NCBI GenBank assembly: GCA_949775045.1
Contig: OX459097.1
Location: forward strand, 2,639,598-2,703,597
Direction of reading: 5' to 3'
Source of the DNA: Metridium senile
Taxonomy: Eukaryota; Cnidaria; Anthozoa; Actiniaria; Metridiidae
Length of the DNA stretch: 64,000 bases
The notes beneath the pieces are model-generated. The model made no database searches and had not been told where the DNA came from. It saw nothing but the letters and a program-made list of their open reading frames with translations. Numbering within the stretch: position 1 is the first letter of the stretch; the number at the start of each line of letters is the position of its first letter. This document shows positions 50,101 through 59,100 of the stretch, in pieces. The position numbers were made by a program, and so were the translations under genes.

Positions 50101-53100
50101 TAATTTAAATGGAAACTAGCAAGTAAACAAGTATAGGCTACATTGGTGTCTAATATAAATACTAGGTAAATATGTAAATATTAACACACTTAACTTTGCC
50201 AACATTTTGAACTTGAGCATTTTAATTTATATAATTAGCTATATTAATTTTAGTTCACAAATTAATAGATCAATGGTATACATTATCATGTGGCTAATTA
50301 ATCTATTTACTATTGCAGCTGTATTCAAGATTATGCAAAAGTGGACTCTGTATGAGTCATTGGAGAACGTTGAAAAAAATTGACCAGCTTGGCCTTGGCT
50401 TTGACGAGAAAGTCAAAGAATGGAAAGAGACCCAAATCAATCATACCCAGATATGTACAGTAGTAGATGCTATTCAGGATATTTTTGATGTAACACCTTC
50501 AACAACAACACCTTCTCTTGCCCCTCTAGAGCCCCTGGAACCCTGGGTAGCAACACCTGTACAAACTGTAATAACTGCTGCAACAACTGTTTCACCCGTC
50601 CACACATTTGATGGCACATCTTTGAAGGAAAGAGTGAACACAATGGTTGGAGGAAAGTTCAACGACGAGGTCTTTGCAATGGTGGTAAAGCATACTAAGG
50701 AAAACACTCGAAAAGCAGACATCATTGAAAAATTGTCAAAAGGTCCTTCTAGCTACCAACTCACAGGGGACAATCTAGACTTGCTCATCAAAGTGAAACA
50801 CATGTCTAGCACCAACCAAAACAACAGTATTCACTGGTTTAATTTAAATGGTGTGCTAAACAGGATCCAAGGAACCCATTTGTCGGACAAAGTACCTATT
50901 AAATCCATCTTAGATGTTGAAAATTCAGATTTTCTTCCCTCGTACCAAGATAACCTGGACTTCCTTTGTGACATGATACCACTAGTTACTCGGGTAGCAG
51001 TAACAAAGATCCCTGCTCTCCAAGAATTTAGAAATATAGTGGTTTGGCATATTCCACACCAATACTCTAAGGAGATGTCTATGAAATCACAGCAGGTATA
51101 ATTACAATCATTATTCATGAATATTATCACATTCATTGTGATCATTGTTATAATCCTTATTGTAATTATTCATTGTCATTGTCAATAGTTCTGATAATTA
51201 TTATCATAATCATTGTCATTGACACAATCATTATCATAATTGTCATTGCCACAACCATCATCATAATAATTGTCATTGCCACAACCATTATCATAATTGT
51301 CATTGACACAATCATTATTGTAATCATTGTCATTGACACAATCATTATCATAATCATTGTCATTGACACAATCATTATCATAATCAGTATCATAATTGTC
51401 ATTGACACAACCATTATCATAATTGTCATTGACACAATCATTATTGTAATCATTGTCATTGACACAATCATTATCATAATCATTGTCATTGACACAATCA
51501 TTATCATAATCAGTATCATAATTGTCATTGACACAACCATTATCATAATTGTCATTGACACAATCATTATTGTAATCATTGTCATTGACACAATCATTAT
51601 CATAATCATTGTCATTGACACAATCATTATCATAATCAGTATCATTTCCACAATCATTATCATAATCTTTGTCATTGCCACAATCATTATCATAATACCT
51701 ATTATAATGTATCACTATATAATTAATCATCATAATTTTATTATCAATCTATCATCATTATTTTTTTCATGCAAGGTTCCTCTTGGATTGCTGTTCAAGA
51801 ATGAAAATGTCAACGAGGAGATGATAGACATCCTACAAGTTCTTCATGATAAGTATCTGCCAATTAGTAAGAACATCCAAGGTGATGAAGAGGTTGTTGA
51901 GATAATGGAAAAGCTGTTTTTTGGTGGAGATGAACTAACAGATGAGCGGGCTACACACTCGAAGGATGCCAGATCTGATGGTGACAACCAATTTGAACGT
52001 CTAGAGGGTTTCCTGTCCAAAGTAGAAGATTGGCATGCAGTGCGTATTTTATACCAGGTGATATTTTACAACTAGTATCTGGAAAGTTAACACATATTTT
52101 TTAACTACCTTCAAAGAAAAATCATATTTTGTCAGTGTTTTTGGACAATTACTATTTTGAAACTTCACAATTTTAGATTAATTTGACATAAATTGAAACT
52201 TAAAGTGAAAACACTAAAACCATGAAATACAAACAAAACAGTTTCTAACCAATAGTTTTTAATAAGTCACTATTTAGTCAGTATCACTCATCCAGAAATT
52301 TGATTCTATTTCATGGATATAGTGTTTGCACTCTATCACCTTAAATTGTATGTTAACAGTAACCTTAATAACCACTTTAAGATATACACCTATTTCAATT
52401 AACATTGTCCATCTGGAATGGTTGATCTGATACAAATAGGAATTGTGGGAGTTCATTAAATTTCAAATACATTGTTTTAATCACACTTGAATGGTGCTGA
52501 ATTACAGATAATAGTATTTCAGAAGTTAACATTAATATTCAAGTGTGATTATAATAGTACATTTACAGTTCAATGACCTCCCACAATATATCAGTCTCAG
52601 ATCAACCATTCCAGATGGAAAACATTAATTGAAATAGGTGTATATTCAATTTTCAAGCCAATGATATTGTGTTTTGATCATTATAGGTCTTGTATGACAT
52701 ATTCTTCCGCCCTAACTCTGGTAATGATATTGGTACTATGTGCAGTAATATGAATGTTATTAACAATGTGAATGCTAAGACCACTAACGTGTTGGATAAT
52801 CTGAACTATTGTAAAGACTATGTCAATTTGGAGACTGATGCCTACATTGCTGCAGCAGTTCTTAAGTATTTCAGCATGGATTCACTAACCACACCAGCAG
52901 AATCATTTATCCCTCCTAACATCTTACATACTAGCTCAAAAGAGATCAAGAGGAAATGGTTGCATCGACACATGGAAAAAATGCTTTTCAAATTTGTAAT
53001 GACTGATCAGCAGAAAGAGTTGGATGGGATGAGAAACCAATTAATAGAGGCAAACCGTCCTAAGCCAGTGCCTAAATTTAGCTGTTTTGTCTGTGGTAAG

Positions 53101-56100
53101 GAATACACATATTTAAAATCCAGAGACAACCACATGAGAAAGGTACATCCTGATTCTGAGGGCCCAATTGAGTCAAGTGATCCATCGACAAAGAAACCAG
53201 AACAACCTGATTCAAAAGAAAGAGATGATGTGTACAATTATGCAAGATTACGTCTTAGCATGGGTCTCTATCTAAGAAACTTTGATGACTCTATAAAGGA
53301 GGGAGATGGGCTACGTACCCTTAGATGTTGGAAATTTGCCTTGTTATTGTACAGAGCAAACAACCACACTAAATATGCCCTTGCTGCTTTACGACTTCAG
53401 GCATTTACCCAAGCTATGCTATCTCCACGCCTTGCCCACACTCTGATGTGGAACCGGACAGTGAATAATAAAGGTGGTGTTGGCAAAAACATTCCTATGG
53501 ACTTGAGATTAGAACACTTAAATAACCTTCTTAAGGGATTGCTAAAGCATCTAGGTCCAAACCTAACTGAAAGTGCAGCAAGCAGATGCAGCAAGTCCAT
53601 TGGTCACTTTGAGAGATTGTTGGACGCTGTTGATGATGACCTAAAATTAAACCGACCAACTGGGCATCACAAAGTGCAGAAGTCTGAAGCTGACTTCAAA
53701 GCACTTGTATCTCAGTTGGCATACAAAGCAGATGTGTTCAAAGATAATCCCTCGAGCGAAAGAGAGTACACAGTTTTGACAAATTTTAGACGTAACTTGT
53801 TGTCTGGTCTTGACTTTTCATCACTGAACAGGTGGATAACACAACACAAGAAAAACTTTTTCAAACAAGAACCCATTGTATGACAGTGAACTGTTTTATT
53901 TATTAATTTTATATAGAAGATATACAAGGAAATATTGGAATTTTTGATATGTGAAAGAAATTATTATTCTAACCACTCCAGTAATTTCATGTTGAGCATT
54001 ATGTTTATTACCTTTTAATATTGCTTGTTCAAGTTTATTTCAGTATTATCAGCCCTTTAAACTGAAATTGCACTGTGTAATACAATTATAAAAAAATATT
54101 TTCCATTTGAAATGCATTTTATTAAGCTTCTTCCAATGTGAAGTACAATATATTGAATTTACTACTATTCCCAAAAAAATATTTTTGGATTTGTGATAAG
54201 ATATATAACTGTTAACTAACAGTTTTTTTTAATTGTATTTGGTTATTTACAATTAACCATACATTTACCGGTAGTGTACATACAATATATAATATTCACT
54301 ATCATTGAACAATTATTAGTAATACATCAATCAAATAAATGCCAATTTGTATTTTGATTAAAATTATTGCTTGCTGTGCTGTACATTGTCACTTGGAGTA
54401 TATAAAAATGTTGAAAACTTCATGAGAACAAACGGTATAACTGCATTAGTAATTCTTACAACCAAGTACTATTAAGAACCCTATTAGAAATCACACATTG
54501 TTGGTGCTGACAAATACTTTATATGAGTACATGGCATTTCTTGTATGTTGATCAAATATGCCAATTTGTATTTAATTAAAAATTTAAAACTTGCTTGTGT
54601 GCAGTCCTTAAGCATTCTCTTAACAGTTCTCTCATGTTGACAACCCATGGATGCTTTATAAATATACACATCACACATATTGTATTACTCTAGAGTGCAT
54701 TTAGTAAAAGCGTGAAACACTATTTTGTACTATTTTATGCTAATTCTTTTGTTTTCTATTTTTCAACTAGAACTATTTTGCACAATTTAGTAATTAGTGT
54801 TTCACGCTTTTACTGAATGCACTCTACTAGGTTTTTGCTAATTCTATTGTTAAGTTAGCAACTCAATTTGCCAATTTATACCGTTTGTAAAATATATCTG
54901 TGTCTCAACAAGATTGGTTATTTTGGAATATACTTAAATGTGAATATATTACAGTAAAAACCAGCATATGACCAGGTTAAGGACCACTAGGCTAAAAATC
55001 TAGACTGGTTCTTATATGAAAGGTTTCAAGATTTATTTGGTCATTTGAAAAATACACTTTGAGTCTGAATATGACCAAATTTAAAATCAATGAAAAAAAA
55101 AATGTTTTACAAATGTTTTATCAGTTATTTTTCAATGAGAATACATTCATCATTCAGATGCTTCTACATAACAATTTATATAACATAAAAAAAACTATAT
55201 AAGGGAAATTGTTTTTGCTTTGTAAATAAGAACCATTTAAGAACCACCTTATCCTAATTCCTCACTAAATACCAATTATATAAGAATCACTTACGCCTAA
55301 CCTTGAAAAATAGTGCTTCTTATATGCAGGTTTTTACTGTACTTAATACCATGTAGTAGCTGCAATTTAAATAACCAACTTGAATAACCATTGTTCTTGA
55401 CTCACTGGCCTCTCATTCATGTAAAAACTCCATTGTATTCCATCATGAACACAAAGCTTGTCAGTCAAGAACAATAGCAGGCCGTCATATTTCGATTTGG
55501 TCTATTAGTACAATATAAAAATAGCAAACGTTGCAATTAGAGTACAAACATTAAAAGCGGGGAACATAATTAGTACTAAATAGTGAAATTTTTGGTTAAT
55601 TATATTGTTTTCTATTGTTTAATTATCACTAATTAGTACTACTTGTTTCACGGGTATGATATTTGTACTCTAGCTTTATAAACCTTAGTGTATCAAACAT
55701 GTAACTCCATAATACCTGATAACTCTGTCATATCTGAAGCCACAGAACCATCAGAATCACTTTCACTGTCTGATTCATAATAACCTCCAAATGCATAGTC
55801 AATATCCATATTGATGTTATCATCATCCTCTGCAATTTCAGACTCCATGTTAAGTTCAAAGTCCTCAAATACATCTCTAATCATGTACAAAATTTTAACA
55901 GCTTGTGATTTCTTAAATACTGGAGTAAGTTCAATTAAGTCATCTAAGTTGAAAATGCTCTTGGCATTTTTAATCACACTCTTGATAAGGGAATCAGTAA
56001 ATCCGGTTGTTGCTTCAGACGACAAAACATAAGCTGGACAATTCAATTCCAATTGTTTTTTATGGTCAGTCAAAAGTTCTCTCAGTTCATCTTTTTGCTG

Positions 56101-59100
56101 TTTTGTTACTTTCCTTTTGGTAATTGGTTTTTGTGTAGAAGGTATATTAGCAAATACGGGAACTTCAATATTACACTTGCCATCAAAACAGTTACATTGT
56201 TCATGACATATTATGCAGCAGTCGTGACCTGCCTGCAATTCACTTCTTTTGACATCCTCCCCAAAGTCTTTGAGCAGTATTTCTCTAAGGCATTTGCCAA
56301 CAGTATTAGTAGCATATTCTTTCATGGATGGGGAACATTTCTTGAGATGGATACCTGCATAAAATAATAATGACTTTGCAGGATTTCCATCTCGACCAGC
56401 TCTTCCCATCTCTTGTACAAAGTCATCCACTTCACGGGGTGGTCCATAATGAATAACATTGCGTACATCCTTCAGGTTGACACCCATTCCTAAGGCTGTT
56501 GTTGCAAATACAACCCTACATATACCATCTGTATTAAACAGAGACTCTGCAACAGTTTCTTTGTGTTTGGGCAAGGTGTTAGCATGGTACATTGCAATTA
56601 ATGAATTTTGGCAAACTTGCTTTGCACCTTCTGGGAAAAATGCCTTTTTCCCAAGTTCATACTTAAAAAATTGATATAGTTTTCCACAATGCTTTTGCGA
56701 TTTGCAATATACTATAGTTCTTGGAGTGGTGTTTCTTTCATCTCTAAGAATATCTACCAACCACTGAAAACAATCCAATGTCTTATTCACTTTAGTCTTA
56801 TACAAATAAATATTTGCACGATCCGGACTGACAGTTATCTGATGTGTATCTGGCTTTAAACCCAGGCCTTCAATGGTGTCCTTCCTGACTTCTGCTGTGG
56901 CTGTTGCAGTCAAAGCTAGCACTGGACAACCAGCAGGCAACAGAGACCTTACTTCTCCAAGCCTGAAGAAGGATTGTCTAAAGGCAGCCTTTTTCTCCTT
57001 GGCATTTCCTTTTCCCCTTGAAAATAAAGCATAGATAAAGAGACATAAGTAAAAGAACATAGTTTAAAATGATATAATGTGAGTTGGTGGAAATGAAACA
57101 TGCTTAAAGTAAACTTAGGGTTGTGAGCATGTATGTAAAATCAATTCAAAATCAGTGGCAAAAAAAAAACATTTCTAAGTTAAGAATCGACTTCTTAACT
57201 TGTTTAGTAGTTTTAATAAATTAAAACTAATAGGAGTTGATTCTTAAAAGAAGTGAATTAGAACTAATAAATACTTTTATACTGATTTGTGTGGATTTAC
57301 TACGATTAAAAGTTTAATTTAGTTTGATTTGTGTGGATCAAGGTTTAAAGTTTAAGTAATTTATACGTTTTTTTATACAGTGTGCTCCATGTTCTCGACG
57401 TCAAACAACACAGTCCAATTTAAAGTGAAGTTATTGTGTTTGTATCGGTGAATCCAATAAAATTATCTGATAAGTTATGATAATAATCAACTATGTTTTG
57501 TTAATGTAAGTAAACTAATCGGAAAAATCAAAATGTTTTGAGGTTTTTAGTTGTTATTTACTGTCGGTTGATCCGTTACAGAATGCGTTGCTCTTTTATT
57601 AAAACTTGTAGTTCAACTAAGTTATATAAAGTGCAATTCAAACTTACCACTTAGGAACTACATGTGCCTCATCTGTTACAAGACCAAATAACCGTTCCTG
57701 GTATACAGGAGATTTCAGCATTTCACGCCATTTTTGGTTCTCCACTATCGATTCAGGATTTGCGAATACAATGGAGAACTTGCCAACTTTCACGTCCGCT
57801 TCAGCGACATTTTCATCAGAAAGCGAACACGATGAAATGCCAACAGCTTCCAATTCTTTCATGTGCGAAGAAATAAGCGAATTCAGCGGCCATACGACCA
57901 CAATTATTGGCTTTGAGGGGTAATCAAAACCTGTCTTGCTTAAATAAGAAGCGACTCCAGGAACAGCTTGGAATATCAGCGATTTTCCGCTTCCTGTAGG
58001 CAATACAGCTATTACATCTCTCCTTTTAATAAAAGTCAAAAGGGCATCTTCTTGAACTTCTTTCATCTGCTGGACATTTGGGAAACTTTCGAGTGTATTC
58101 TCTACAGCTTTACGATATTCTTGAACAAACACTAGATCATCATCATTCACTTCGCTCGCCATTTTGTTTGTGGAAACCGGTTTTATCACAAGGTGATAAA
58201 AATAACTCAGACTGACCAATGAGAGCGCAGTTTCTATCGGATCTTATTGAGAGCCAATCAAATGACGAGTACAGATTCTGTACTCGCGAAAGTGAGATTC
58301 GTGCCTCGTGAGACCAGGGGCTCTCTCCGCCTTTCGCTCCCCGCCGTTGTCTCGCCCCAATCCCCTCTAGAGCCGCTGGAACCCAGGGTACTGTCACCTC
58401 GGTTTTCTGCCAAAATTTCGCGCTTGTTGTGTTCCTCTATCATCACAACTTCGATAAATAGCCGCGGCAGGTCCGAGAATTTGCCTTTAGTCCAACTCCA
58501 AACCTGACTTTGTTCTAAGCCCGCCAAAACCGAATGAACCAAACATCGATCATTTTTTGCTGACAAAGTGAAATTCCTCGCTGATTTCTTCCAGAAAGTG
58601 AGCTCTTTGCTACCTTGAAGCTTAATGATGCTTTTCCAGTAGTGACTAAAGGCAAAATATGACCCTAAAATTAACGAAATTCCCATTTAAGCCAACTTTG
58701 AACCAGTGTAAATATCCAACAATGCTTCCAAACGATCTAAAAGTCATGTGGCCTGAGAACTTGAGCCCCTGAGATTACAAAACCGCAGCACTTTCCATGG
58801 TAACGCCAAATATGGAGTCAAGAAATCCTACGGATCGTTTATATTCAGAAAATCGCTCAAAAATGTCAAAAAAGCCCAGTAGTCAAAGGGTTAATCTTTC
58901 TTTTATTCACTGATAACGTTCAATGGTCACTTTTGCATGGGTACGATTGACCTTTTAAATTCATCTGGTACCCATGCAGGTTAAACGCCTTCTTGATTGT
59001 ATTACTATCTATTTTGGATTGAGGCAATAACAGGTCCAGTTTCCAAGTCGATTTTAACAAAGGCAATGTTAAGTTGAACCTAATACCTTCATTTAAAAAA

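Larger units (their letters stand above)
48230..58390. mobile_element. 10.16-kb helicase-encoding DNA transposon (AcademH-like), complete with TIRs and 9-bp target duplication
   Basis: The first 106 bases (48230-48335) and the last 106 (58285-58390) are exact reverse complements, beginning TACCCTGGGTTCC. The element is flanked by CTGTCACCT at 48221-48229 and 58391-58399. It encodes a zinc-finger/DUF6589-like protein (+) and a RecQ-like helicase (-), each starting just inside one TIR and facing each other. An SF2 helicase beside a DUF6589-type protein points to the helicase-bearing lineage of the Academ superfamily; the superfamily label is my inference. Identical TIRs argue for a young insertion, but the transposase frame is broken. 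A 32-bp tandem repeat follows the left TIR (48352-48383 and 48384-48415). Confidence 0.88.
47712..58890. mobile_element. piggyBac-like non-autonomous element (about 1.0 kb) interrupted by the 10.16-kb transposon
   Basis: The ends are CCCTTTGACTCC and AGTAGTCAAAGGG, each next to TTAA (47708-47711 and 58891-58894). Without the inner transposon and one copy of its 9-bp duplication, the element is 1,009 bp. The paralogous unit at 60523-62265 has the uninterrupted site, with a single TTAA at 60965-60968 in the same flanking sequence. TTAA targeting and CCC-starting ends are typical of the piggyBac superfamily. No transposase is visible in the two halves (47712-48229 and 58400-58890). Confidence 0.85.

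Noticed and set aside
51185..51690. CRISPR-like spacing of repeats
   Set aside because: Units are contiguous without unique spacers, and the genome is animal.
51166..51733. Ile/Val-rich and Asn/Asp-rich frames on both strands
   Set aside because: Artefacts of the 126-bp tandem repeat inside an intron.
55693..58162. Host RecQ/BLM/WRN helicase gene
   Set aside because: The gene lies wholly between identical TIRs with a target duplication and lacks HRDC or exonuclease domains.
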